Assembly: GCA_017302835.1 (NCBI GenBank)
Contig: JAFLCC010000005.1
Location: 186,001 to 250,000 of the forward strand
Length of the DNA: 64,000 nt
Reading direction: 5' to 3'
From: Deltaproteobacteria bacterium
GTDB taxonomy: Bacteria > Bdellovibrionota > Bdellovibrionia > Bdellovibrionales > Bdellovibrionaceae
The notes under the pieces were generated by a model, which was not told the origin of the DNA, did not search any database, and was given only the letters and a program-made list of their open reading frames with translations. Position 1 is the stretch's first letter; each line of letters opens with the position of its first letter. Of this stretch, positions 1-9,000 are shown in pieces. The position numbers and the translations under genes are program-made.

Positions 1-1
1 A

Positions 2-385
2 AAGGGAATGAACGTACGTTTTGCAATTCATCCTGTTGCTGGTCGAATGCCAGGGCATATGAATGTGCTTTTAGCGGAAGCCAAAGTTCCCTACGATATT
101 GTTTATGAAATGGAAGAAATTAATCATGATCTTCCCAGTACAGATATGGTTATTATTATTGGCGCCAATGACATAGTCAATCCAGCTGCCCTTGAAGATC
201 CTACAAGCCCTATCGCAGGAATGCCGGTCTTAGAAGTTTGGAAGTCCAAACTAACCATCGTTTCAAAGAGAAGTATGGCCCCTGGCTATGCAGGAGTGGA
301 TAATCCTTTATTTTACAAAGAGAACACCCGGATGCTCTTCGGTGATGCCAAAGTGAGAATGGACGAGATACTTAAGTTTCTTTAA
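2..385 (+). CDS. pntB: NAD(P) transhydrogenase subunit beta, C-terminal part (partial)
   Basis: Only the last ~127 residues are in the window; the gene begins upstream. They are the NADP(H)-binding domain III of the proton-translocating transhydrogenase beta subunit, which couples hydride transfer between NADH and NADP+ to proton movement across the inner membrane. Visible family blocks are [19 protein letters not shown], the [11 protein letters not shown] loop that contacts [18 protein letters not shown], and the terminal [16 protein letters not shown] and [17 protein letters not shown]. The reading frame is already open at base 2, so the ATG at base 8 is an internal methionine and not the start. 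The next gene is convergent. The family call is very secure because the match to enterobacterial PntB is nearly residue for residue. Confidence 0.96.
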   Translation, partial: KGMNVRFAIHPVAGRMPGHMNVLLAEAKVPYDIVYEMEEINHDLPSTDMVIIIGANDIVNPAALEDPTSPIAGMPVLEVWKSKLTIVSKRSMAPGYAGVDNPLFYKENTRMLFGDAKVRMDEILKFL

Positions 386-442
386 GGCTTTTCAAATACA
401 CTCTAAACAACTCAAAATAAGGGAGTGCCTCCCCAAAAAGGT

Positions 443-1307
443 TTAGAATATCTTTCCCTTCCAGAGTTCCTTCAGAAAAAAATCCATGGGAAGGATTTCT
501 ATCCCCGATTCTGTCAGTCTTGGTTGATCAGCTAAACAAATAATTATTTTTCTTTTGATTGGAAACTCTTCCGCCAAGGCAAGAAGCCCCTTCGACTGGT
601 TTGGGTTAACTCCTGCTTTCACCTCAAAGGCAAAAATTTCCTCGATTCCATGGTGGACGACAAAATCGACTTCCAAATTTGAAGTGGATCTCCAGTAGTT
701 AATTTCATGAGGCTTAAACTTATATGAAAGATACGCTTTTAGTTGAAGATATACATAGTGTTCAACAGCCTTTCCGAACTCAATTGATCCTGGAGTTAGA
801 CTTGAACGACGGGTTAAACAATGAGCTACTCCCGTATCAAAGAAATAAAATTTTGCTGTCGACATGGCTTTTCTTTTTTTCGTTTTTGTAAAACCTGGAA
901 CCAAATCACCGATGAGAGTATCGACTAATATTTGATAGTAGTCGCGTACCGTTGACGGCGCTACCTGAGCATCATTTCCGATCTCATTAAAATTCACTTG
1001 CTCTGAATTGGCTAAAGAAAGAATATCTAAGAATCTTGAAAAATTATCCAATGAGCGCACGAGGCTTTCATTTTGAATTTCCTCTTTAAGGTATAAGCCC
1101 ACATAGTCAGACAACCGCCGTTTGGGGTTCTTCGCCAGTGTGACACTCGGAAGTCCCCCATTTTCAAGTTGTGACAAAAAATTCGAATGAAATTTAAAAT
1201 CATTTGCAAATTCCGGAAAAACAAGAGGGTGAAACAGCACCTTTGAAGCTCGTCCACCAAGTAAATTCACCCCGAATAGAGTCTAAATTCAGAATTCTTT
1301 TATACAC
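443..1307 (-). pseudogene. DUF4143 ATPase with the AAA domain deleted (remnant)
   Basis: The open frame from 1270 down to 443 encodes only the C-terminal half of an AAA-type ATPase of the DUF4143 family, beginning at the conserved LLGGRASKVLFHPLVFPEF block. It keeps the winged-helix-like middle and the nuclease-like end (EVDFVVHHG...FAFEVKAG, a PD-(D/E)XK pattern). The Walker A and B motifs are missing. Just upstream, in another frame, there is a well-formed start: a GGAGGT ribosome site, then GTG at 1307 reading VYKRILNLDSI, which resembles the usual N-terminus of this family. The gene therefore looks internally deleted by roughly 100 codons, with the junction near 1270 out of frame. The intact relative at 3531-4637 shows what is lost. 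An ATPase-less protein started at GTG 1270 cannot be excluded. Confidence 0.75.
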
Positions 1308-1364
1308 GCCACCTCCGCTATTATTCAATAGCTTAAATGGGGTCTTGGGCTGATTTAAGGGACC

Positions 1365-1949
1365 TTAGGGAAATATAAATGAAGAGGTCCATTCTGAATC
1401 TTTCAATAAGAACTCTCTGCGGCGGTGAATGCGGGAGGGGCGTTCTTCCCAGAATTCAAAACGTTGGGGACTCAATCGGTAACCGCCCCATTGAGGAGGA
1501 CGGGGAACGGGGCCGACATGAAACTTTAAAGTAAATTCAACAACTCGTTTCTCTAATTCGTATTCGCTGCTCATGACTTCACTTTGTTTGGAGGCCCATG
1601 CGCCGATTTGACTTAAGCGGGGACGAGTTTGGAAGTAGTCATCAGATTCTTGCCCAGAGGTTTTTGCTAAGGTTCCAGAAATACGAATTTGTCTTTGTAA
1701 GGATTTCCAGTAAAAGCAAATCGTTGCCTGGGAACAAAACTCAATATCCTGAGCTTTTTTACCCTGATAATTTGTAAAAAAAACGAAACCTCTTTCATCA
1801 AAAGACTTCATGAGGACCATTCGCACATCAGGCATGCCTAAAGAAGAAACCGTTGCTAGAGCTATAGCTTCAGGATAGCTTTCTTCTTTTTTTTTGGCTT
1901 CTTCAAACCATTCTTTAAAAATATCAATTGGTGCTATGACTTTTGACAT
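1365..1949 (-). CDS. pdxH: Pyridoxamine 5'-phosphate oxidase
   Basis: This FMN-dependent cytosolic enzyme oxidises pyridoxine/pyridoxamine 5'-phosphate to pyridoxal 5'-phosphate in vitamin B6 synthesis and salvage. Family blocks in order: RMVLMKSFDERGFVFFTNYQGKK (FMN site), ICFYWKSLQRQIRISG, YFQTRPRLSQIGAWASKQS (PLP/FMN contacts), PPQWGGYRLSPQRFEFWE, and the C-terminal RPSRIHRRREF. The frame is open to a GTG at 2006, but I choose the ATG at 1949: it has GAGGAAA 6 bases upstream and gives MSKVIAPIDIFKEWFEEA, the normal N-terminus, at 194 residues. It stands alone; the DUF4143 remnant follows on the same strand after a short gap. Confidence 0.95.
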   Translation of the reverse strand: MSKVIAPIDIFKEWFEEAKKKEESYPEAIALATVSSLGMPDVRMVLMKSFDERGFVFFTNYQGKKAQDIEFCSQATICFYWKSLQRQIRISGTLAKTSGQESDDYFQTRPRLSQIGAWASKQSEVMSSEYELEKRVVEFTLKFHVGPVPRPPQWGGYRLSPQRFEFWEERPSRIHRRREFLLKDSEWTSSFIFP

Positions 1950-2268
1950 GGATCGTTTCCTCAGACTTCTTAAGCACGCTCTAACATAAGGAATTTTTAC
2001 CGTCACTGATTTAATTTTTTCAATTTGTTATTGCTTTTGTAAATATTTTTATACTAATTTGTTTAAATCCAATAATTGCAAAAGTTTAAAGTCAGCTATT
2101 TTTTGCTTGGGAATCGTTTCATATGATGAAACATTATTATGCAAAGAACTCGCCTGTCTAAAAATTTTTTCAGTAAAATTTGGGTATAGAAATTTTCAAC
2201 AGTTGGCTTAATCTCAATAAAGGGACTGCCATATTGTTAGGAGAGGACCAAAAGATGAGGCTAGTGAT
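1950..2268. other. Intergenic region between divergent pdxH and amtB
   Basis: About 320 bases, strongly AT-rich, without a supportable gene. It must hold the promoters of the divergent pdxH and amtB. One short inverted repeat is visible at 2116-2132 (GTTTCAT, ATG, ATGAAAC), which could be an operator. No convincing sigma-54 element was found, although amtB genes are often under nitrogen control. Confidence 0.5.
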
Positions 2269-3501
2269 ATGAATAACACAAATTTAATTAATTCTGGTGA
2301 CACGGCTTGGATTCTAACTGCCACGGGATTAGTTCTTTTAATGACTCCAGGTTTAGCGATGTTCTATGGTGGGATGGTTCGTAAAAAAAATCTTCTCTCT
2401 ACCATGTTTCAAAGTTTTATTTCCATGTCTGTCGTTAGTCTTTTATGGGTCCTTGTTGGATTTAGTCTTTCCTTTGGCGATAGTTTGGGTGGAATTATCG
2501 GAAATCCCTTGACCTATCTTGGCTTTCAAAATGTAGGATTTTCACCCAATGCAGTTTACTCGGCCACGATTCCATTTGCTCTCTTTGCTCTTTTTCAAAT
2601 GAAGTTTGCTATTATCACACCGGCCTTAGTTTCTGGGGCCTTTGCCGAAAGAATCCGCTTCAAGGCCTATCTTCTTTTTCTGGTATTTTTCAGTTTAGTT
2701 ATTTATGCTCCTATCGCCCATTGGACTTGGCATCCTGATGGTTTCCTCAGGAAAATGGGAGTTCTTGATTTTGCCGGTGGTACGGTAGTTCATATTTCTG
2801 CGGGAATTGCCGCCCTCGTCGCAGCGCTGATGATGAGAAAACGAGCTAACGCTGAACACATTCCAAGCAATATTCCCTTTGTCATGCTAGGAACAGGTCT
2901 TCTATGGTTTGGTTGGTTTGGTTTTAACTCAGGATCAGCACTAGGGGCTAATTCTCAAGCTGTACAAGCCTTTTTAACCACGAATACCGCTTCCGCAGCA
3001 GGTATGTTGACGTGGTTACTGCTCGATTGGTGGAAAAAGGGAAAACCCTCAGCTCTTGGAGCTTGTATCGGAGCCGTTATTGGCCTTGTCGGAATTACGC
3101 CTGCCGCTGGTTTTGTGAGTGTGGGGTCAAGTGTTCTTATAGGTACCATTGCCTCCGTAGCGGCTTATTACGTGGTGGCGCTGAGATCTCGTACCGAAGT
3201 TGATGACACCCTCGACGTTTTTCCTTGTCACGGTATTGGTGGAATTGTCGGAATGATCATGACGGCTGTTCTGGCCCAAGATGTGGGTTTGATAGCAGGT
3301 AATACCAGCACTCTCAAAGCCCATCTTATCGGTTTGATTGTCGTTGTTACTTACACGGCGGTGGCTTCTTATCTTGGATTTAGTCTTATCCGCAAAATTT
3401 TACCTTTAGAAATAGATATCGAGGCAGAGACTATTGGTTTAGACCTTCACCAACATGGAGAGCACATAGGTGAAACCATGGGAATCCAAGGTCGCGTTTA
3501 A
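2269..3501 (+). CDS. amtB: Ammonium transporter (Amt family)
   Basis: An inner-membrane trimeric channel for ammonium/ammonia. The 410-residue length and about eleven hydrophobic segments fit the family. The conserved Asp167 of LDFAGGTVVH, and the twin pore histidines His175 (VVHISAG) and His321 (PCHGIGGIVG), are all present, as is the signature FFWFGWFGFNSGS-type block near residue 210 (LLWFGWFGFNSGSA). No PII gene (glnK) lies beside it, which is unusual since the two are commonly an operon; PII would have to be encoded elsewhere. The start has only a weak upstream purine stretch (GATGAGG). The next gene is convergent. Confidence 0.95.
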   Translation: MNNTNLINSGDTAWILTATGLVLLMTPGLAMFYGGMVRKKNLLSTMFQSFISMSVVSLLWVLVGFSLSFGDSLGGIIGNPLTYLGFQNVGFSPNAVYSATIPFALFALFQMKFAIITPALVSGAFAERIRFKAYLLFLVFFSLVIYAPIAHWTWHPDGFLRKMGVLDFAGGTVVHISAGIAALVAALMMRKRANAEHIPSNIPFVMLGTGLLWFGWFGFNSGSALGANSQAVQAFLTTNTASAAGMLTWLLLDWWKKGKPSALGACIGAVIGLVGITPAAGFVSVGSSVLIGTIASVAAYYVVALRSRTEVDDTLDVFPCHGIGGIVGMIMTAVLAQDVGLIAGNTSTLKAHLIGLIVVVTYTAVASYLGFSLIRKILPLEIDIEAETIGLDLHQHGEHIGETMGIQGRV

Positions 3502-3530
3502 AAAATCAAATAATTCTTCACTTTGTATTT

Positions 3531-4637
3531 TCAAACCAACTCTTTGAGAAGTCTGAGGCAATGGCAATGTTCGATTCCATTGCCATCGATATATTCCTTT
3601 TTCCCAAGAATGTGAATTTGAAGGGCGCGCACGTTTTTATATTTTGATTTGAGATAGCGCAAGCCCTTTGAGGTCTCTTGGTCTGTCAGTTTGGTTTCAA
3701 TAAACATCACTGGTTTGCTATTTTCTAAAATTATAAAATCAACCTCGTGATCATATTTGTCACGATAAAACCTTAAGTCTAAATCTCGACCCTGAACATC
3801 CTGTTCAAAATAAACCCACTTTAACAAGTGAACCGCCACAAAATTTTCAAATCGATGCCCCGGTTCTATAATTGCGTTCCAATCGTAAAAAAATATCTTT
3901 TGTGCTTTTTTAATTGCCTTAATTTTTGGTGGTCCAAATGGCGAGACCTTAAAGATAGCATAGAGTCTTTCCAAGGCATTCACCCACTTAACTAAGGTTT
4001 TTTGATCCACCTGAATGTCTTCGGACAGACTATTTGCTGAAAATAGCCCACCGACCAATGCTGGCAGTCTTTGAAAAACAATCTCCACTGTCGCAAGATC
4101 ATGAAATTGCTCGTTCGACGCAACTTCTTGCCGAACGATCCTCTCTCTATAAGATCTTGACCATCGATTACAGCCGACCTTTGATGCTTTAAAATAAGGT
4201 TCAGGAAAACCACTTAATTCATATAAGTCTAGGACGTCTTGATTGTTTGAAAGTTTCAATTCATTCACTGTTAATGGCATTAATCGAAGAAAGTGATAAC
4301 GACCCTGAAGGCTGTCACCACCTTTTCTTAAGATATCCAGCCTGGCACTTCCTGTTACCAAAATTTTCTGATCCGATTGAAATTTATCAACTAGTCCCTT
4401 TAGGTAATTTCGCCATTTTTTATACTTGTGAATTTCATCAAACACCCAAAGAGAACTTTTCTGAAACTCCTTGGCAAGAATTCGCGATCGATCTTCATCG
4501 ATATCCCAATTCATATAGTCACAATTTTTCATTAGAATTTTAGAGAGGGTTGTCTTGCCAACCTGGCGAGGACCAGCGAGTAAAACCATTTTTTCATTCA
4601 AATCCTCTAGAATTTGCTTTTTTATGTATCTTTCCAT
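3531..4637 (-). CDS. AAA ATPase with DUF4143 domain, intact
   Basis: A complete member of the AAA_14/DUF4143 family, of unknown biological role. Visible parts: Walker A GPRQVGKTT near residues 22-30; Walker B-like LWVFDEIHKYKKW; the sensor LVTGSARLD; a middle winged-helix-like region; and a C-terminal nuclease-like segment EVDFIILENSKPVMFIETK that fits a PD-(D/E)XK pattern. These genes are often patchily distributed between related genomes. The frame is open to TTG 4673, but the ATG at 4637 gives MERYIKKQILEDLN, the usual start, so I choose it; no strong ribosome site is seen for either. A cluster of inverted and direct repeats sits directly upstream (4651-4713). Two decayed relatives lie in this window. 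Confidence 0.85.
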   Translation of the reverse strand: MERYIKKQILEDLNEKMVLLAGPRQVGKTTLSKILMKNCDYMNWDIDEDRSRILAKEFQKSSLWVFDEIHKYKKWRNYLKGLVDKFQSDQKILVTGSARLDILRKGGDSLQGRYHFLRLMPLTVNELKLSNNQDVLDLYELSGFPEPYFKASKVGCNRWSRSYRERIVRQEVASNEQFHDLATVEIVFQRLPALVGGLFSANSLSEDIQVDQKTLVKWVNALERLYAIFKVSPFGPPKIKAIKKAQKIFFYDWNAIIEPGHRFENFVAVHLLKWVYFEQDVQGRDLDLRFYRDKYDHEVDFIILENSKPVMFIETKLTDQETSKGLRYLKSKYKNVRALQIHILGKKEYIDGNGIEHCHCLRLLKELV

Positions 4638-4650
4638 AAGTTTTACTATA

Positions 4651-4713
4651 GACTTTTTTGGATACCTGTCCAATTAATTCTGGACTTTTTTGGATAGGTA
4701 TCCAAAAAAGTCC
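4651..4713. promoter_or_regulatory. Repeat cluster / probable operator upstream of the intact DUF4143 ATPase
   Basis: A perfect inverted repeat occupies 4682-4713: GGACTTTTTTGGATA, then GG, then TATCCAAAAAAGTCC. A further direct copy of GACTTTTTTGGATA lies at 4651-4664, 32 bases away. Three copies of one 14-base motif, two direct and one inverted, thus surround the promoter/leader of the ATPase gene. This arrangement fits binding of a dimeric regulator or an mRNA hairpin; which of these is an inference. Confidence 0.5.
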
Positions 4714-4957
4714 TTCTAAGGCTTCGCAATTTATGTCAAATTCAACCGACCGCCTTCTCATTGAGAATTAAAATTTTCCACATCATACAGGGTTAAAAAG
4801 TATGTATCAAAGTGATTCGTCTGAAATTAAGATCGTCGATTTCCTTCAGTTTTTCTAAAACACGTTGATTTCTTGTTTAAGTTTTTCAAAAAACATCCGA
4901 TCCAAAGTCTAGCATTAAGGTCTAGTATTAGGATCTAAAATCTAGAGGAGTGTTCAG

Positions 4958-6031
4958 ATGAAAATAGGACGTTGGCTGTTGGCACCTGTATTGACTGTGC
5001 AACTTTTGGGTTGCGTTCCTAAGGTACCTGAAAAAGTAGTTCAACCTGCTTCGTCATCTCCGACAACTCCCACGCCCGAGAAGGCAATTAATTTTGAGCC
5101 TATGTCCCTTGAAATTAATTCGGGATTGAGCCTGACAAAAAACTCTCAAGTGACTCTTAACCTGACCGCTCAGCAGGCAGGAGAAATGTATATCACCACT
5201 GATTCTACCTGTTCCAGCGGGGGCGTTTGGGAAACTTATGCTCCAAGTAAGGACTACACACTCCCTCTTGCAAATCAAATGAATGAAATTTATTTTAAAG
5301 TGCGATATGTAGATAATAGCAGCACAAAAACCATGATTCAGGAATCAGCCTGTGTCGGTGGAGCCTCTGTCCTGCATGATAATCTGCCCCCAGCCGTAGC
5401 TATCACCTCCCCCGCAGCAAATAGTTATGTGAATTTGAATAATGTAAATGCCTTAACCCTTGGTGGAACCTGCTCTGAAGAGGGGCAAGTGGTGAGCCTT
5501 TATGGATCCTACGGAGCGACGAGTACTTGTGTCAGCGGAACATGGTCAGTCACCCTGAATCTGAATCTCTTAGTGGATGGACCACTTCAATGGAGTCTCA
5601 CGCAGACAGACCTTGCTGGAAATACGACAACCACGGCGACATTTCCTCTTACAAAGGACACAGTGGCACCAACGAACAATAGTTTTCTTATCCAAGGCGG
5701 TGCCTCTTATTCGAAAAATTTCAATGTGACCCTGAGCTTGGCAAGTCTTGGTGCAACCAAGATGTATGTGACGAACTCGCCGACTTGTTCTAGTGGAGGA
5801 GCATGGGAAAGCTTTGCGAGCTCAAGATCTTGGACCTTGCCATATGCGAACTCCTTAAATACGGTTTATGTAAAATATCAAGATGTGGCAGGGAACCTAA
5901 GCCCCTGTTTGAATCAATCCATCATTCATGATAACTTTCCACCCAGTCTGAGTTTTGATAGCCCACTGGCTAACTCCATTATTAATTTAGCCAATGTGAC
6001 CCCATTGGGAACTCACAGGGACTTGCTCTGA
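4958..6031 (+). CDS. Giant surface lipoprotein with Ig-like modules, 5' part of a frameshifted gene
   Basis: Begins with a lipoprotein signal peptide whose lipobox LLGC puts the acylated cysteine at residue 19, so the protein should be exported and lipid-anchored. The rest is bacterial Ig-like sandwich modules: repeats of PPAVAITSPAANSYVNLNNVN...GTCSEEGQ, and a recurring TCSSGGxWExF block. A GAGGAG ribosome site lies 7 bases before the ATG. The frame stops at TGA 6029-6031 in the middle of a module. Reading resumes without loss in the +1 frame from about 6015 and runs to 9833. One extra base near 6004-6014 restores perfect module length, so these two ORFs were one gene of about 1,620 codons. 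Whether the change is biological or a sequencing error cannot be told here. Confidence 0.85.
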   Translation: MKIGRWLLAPVLTVQLLGCVPKVPEKVVQPASSSPTTPTPEKAINFEPMSLEINSGLSLTKNSQVTLNLTAQQAGEMYITTDSTCSSGGVWETYAPSKDYTLPLANQMNEIYFKVRYVDNSSTKTMIQESACVGGASVLHDNLPPAVAITSPAANSYVNLNNVNALTLGGTCSEEGQVVSLYGSYGATSTCVSGTWSVTLNLNLLVDGPLQWSLTQTDLAGNTTTTATFPLTKDTVAPTNNSFLIQGGASYSKNFNVTLSLASLGATKMYVTNSPTCSSGGAWESFASSRSWTLPYANSLNTVYVKYQDVAGNLSPCLNQSIIHDNFPPSLSFDSPLANSIINLANVTPLGTHRDLL

Positions 6032-9000
6032 AGAGGGAAAAAGCGTGGTCATTTCTGGGGCCATTTCCAGCACGGTCACCTGTACTTCAGGAAACTGGAG
6101 TGCTAGCCTCAATGCCACGGCTGTTCCTAATGGTTCCGTCACGCTTTATATTAATCATCAAGATGTGGCTGGAAATTCAGCGTCTCAAATCACTCGGATT
6201 TTTTCAAAAAATACAACGGTTCCCACATTGACCCTCAGTTCACCGGTCTCTGGATCCGCAGTAAATATAGCCAATCAAAATGCGGTTACTTTTAACGGAA
6301 CCTGTTCCGAATCCGGGCAGCCTGTTGTTTTAAGTGGAGCTATCACGAGTTCAATATCTTGCGCTGGTGGAGTTTGGAGTGTTTCCTTTGATCTTTCTGG
6401 ATTTCCTGATGCTCCCTTTAGTCTGGCCTTTGATCATCAAAATGCCGCTGGTAATTCTGCAACTCAAGTTGTTGCTGTTTACACGAAAGACACCCTAGCT
6501 CCCACGATCAGTTTTTCCACGCCCTTGGCTTCGGATTACATTAACTCAAGCAATGTGACATCCGTTCTTGTTTCAGGTTCCTGCAGCGAGAACACGCGCA
6601 CCATTAGCATTTCGGGATCAGTGAGCACTTCGACAACTTGCAGTTCGGGAAGTTTTAGCAAATCAGTTAATTTTTCCGCCGTTCCCGATGGAACAATCAC
6701 TCTTAATGTAGACCATGCCGACGATGCGGGAAACCCAGCCACTCAGGCCACGGTGAGTTTAACTAAAGATGTAGTGAGTCCCAGCGCCAACAGCCTGGTT
6801 ATCAATGGAGATACAGCCATCGCGGCGACGACGGCAGTGAACCTTTCCTTGAGTTCTACAGGAGCCTTTGAAATGTATCTCACTGAAGATCCTGCTTGTT
6901 CCAGTGGGGGAGTATGGGAATCTTTTGCGACGACGAAAGCTTGGAATTTAACCGCGACCAATGCTTCGGTATCAGTGTACATGAAAACCAGAGATCTTGC
7001 CGGAAACACCAGTGCCTGTGTCAGCGATAGTATCATTCACGATGACACGGCTCCAATTTGGCTTGATGTTCCTTTTCACGCCGCCATTTATAATTCTTTG
7101 ATAGAGTCTCCTGCCGTGACTTATACGGAATCAGCCACGGATGATTTGGGTAGTGGTGTGCAAAAATACCAGTATGCTATTGGAACGGGGACAACCGGGG
7201 ATTTAGCGTTTGATATAGCTCCTTGGACAAATGTAACGGGAGGAGCGTTCACGGCCACAGGTCTTTCCTTGACTGAAGGTGGAACCTATTATGTGAACAT
7301 GCAGGTAATTGACAATGCTGGAAACTTAACTCAACAATCTTCTGCGGGTTGGCTTGCCGACACCACACCTCCAGTTTTGACAGTGAACACGCCCGTCAAC
7401 AATGAGCTCATCACTGAGCCTGAATTCGCCGTTGCTGGTTCCTGTGACAATGCCTACACCATTGAAATTACCTATGGGGCGAATATCACAGGCCCATCCA
7501 CTTTGACCTGCACGGGAGGCGTCTACAAGCTTTATGTGGAAATTACAGGGACCTCGGGAACGCGCACTTTGACCTTAAGTCAAACGGATAGCGGTAATAA
7601 CATCACATCGTTACCGATGACTTACAATTACCAACTTCGAATGTCTTTAAATGGACAGATCTTGACCATGCAAAAACTTCCCGATGGCAGCACTCTTTTT
7701 GGAGGTACCTTTAACAGCCTTTCGCTCAACCGTGATATGTACCTGGTTCGAACAAATTCAGATGGAACCAAAGACACCAGTTTTACGACGGGTTCTGGTT
7801 TTAATGGGCAGGTCTATGCCTTTGCTGAAATGGCAGATGGAAATATTCTTGTTGGCGGAGATTTCACAACCTATCGGGGCAGACCCGCAAACCGAATTGC
7901 TAAAATAAATTCGTCCGGTGTTTTAGACACTACATTCAATCCTCCCTCTGGAAACAATGGTGCGGCGGGAATTGTTCGCACCATCGCAGTTCAAGGAACA
8001 AGTATTTATCTTGGAGGCGACTTTACAAAATATCGGGGAACAACGGTGAATCGTATAGCCAAATTGGATGCCAACGGGGTTCTGGATACCACTTTCCTCA
8101 GTACGGGAACTGTTGGATTTTCAAGTGGATCGATTTATTCCGTCGCTGTGGGAAGCGGCGTGGTCTATATCGGTGGTTCATTTACATCTTATCGCGGTGG
8201 TGTTGCCAACCGTATTGCTAAGGTAGATTCGATTACAGGTGCATTAGATACCACTTTTAATCCTTCATCTGGTAGTAATGGAGCCAATAATAATGTCAGA
8301 ACTATTGTTTTGAATGGAACAGATGTTTTTATTGCGGGTGACTTTACGGCCTACCGAGGGACAGCTCTTAAGTACTTAGCCAAACTTTCTTCGAGTGGAG
8401 TTCTAGATGGAACCTTTTCGACAACCACTGGACCCAGTGCTGCGGTTTACAGTATCGTTACGGATGGAGTGAGCTTGTATCTAGGAGGTACTTTTACCAC
8501 CTATAAATCCGCAGCTGCGAATCGCATTGCAAAGGTAAACCTCACAACGGCCGCTCTGGATACAAATTTCAGCCCCAGTTCTGGCGCTAATGGAGCTTCA
8601 AGTACTGTGAATGCACTGTATCTTTCAGGAGCTACCTTGTACGCGGGTGGGCTTTTCACAACCTATAGAAATTTAAGTGCTGTTCGTGTTGCCAAAATGG
8701 GTACGGATGGGGTTTTAGATACGACCTACAATCCCAGCAGCGGGGCCAATGGAGCTAGTGGTAATGTGAATGCGATTCTAGCAAGTACCAATGGAGTCTA
8801 TGTGGGTGGAAATTTTTATTCTTATCGAAATTTTTCAAAGGCAAATTATATTGCAAAAATTGATAGTGCGGGAAATTTGGATACGACATTTAACTCTCAA
8901 AGTGCGGCCAATGGATTTAATAATAATGTTCGCGCGATAGCTCTTTCTGGTTCTACGATTTTTGTGGGTGGAGATTTTACCACTTACGGAGGAGCTGCTG

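Noticed and set aside
1027-1260. 77-codon minus-strand frame overlapping the DUF4143 remnant
   Set aside because: It has no family features and lies in the third frame; the remnant's own two frames explain the region.
2955-3324. Three short frames inside amtB
   Set aside because: They overlap the amtB coding frame fully and show no independent signal.
3555-3580. T-loop-like GTTCGATTCC as part of a tRNA
   Set aside because: It lies inside the DUF4143 coding frame and no acceptor or anticodon stem can be formed around it.
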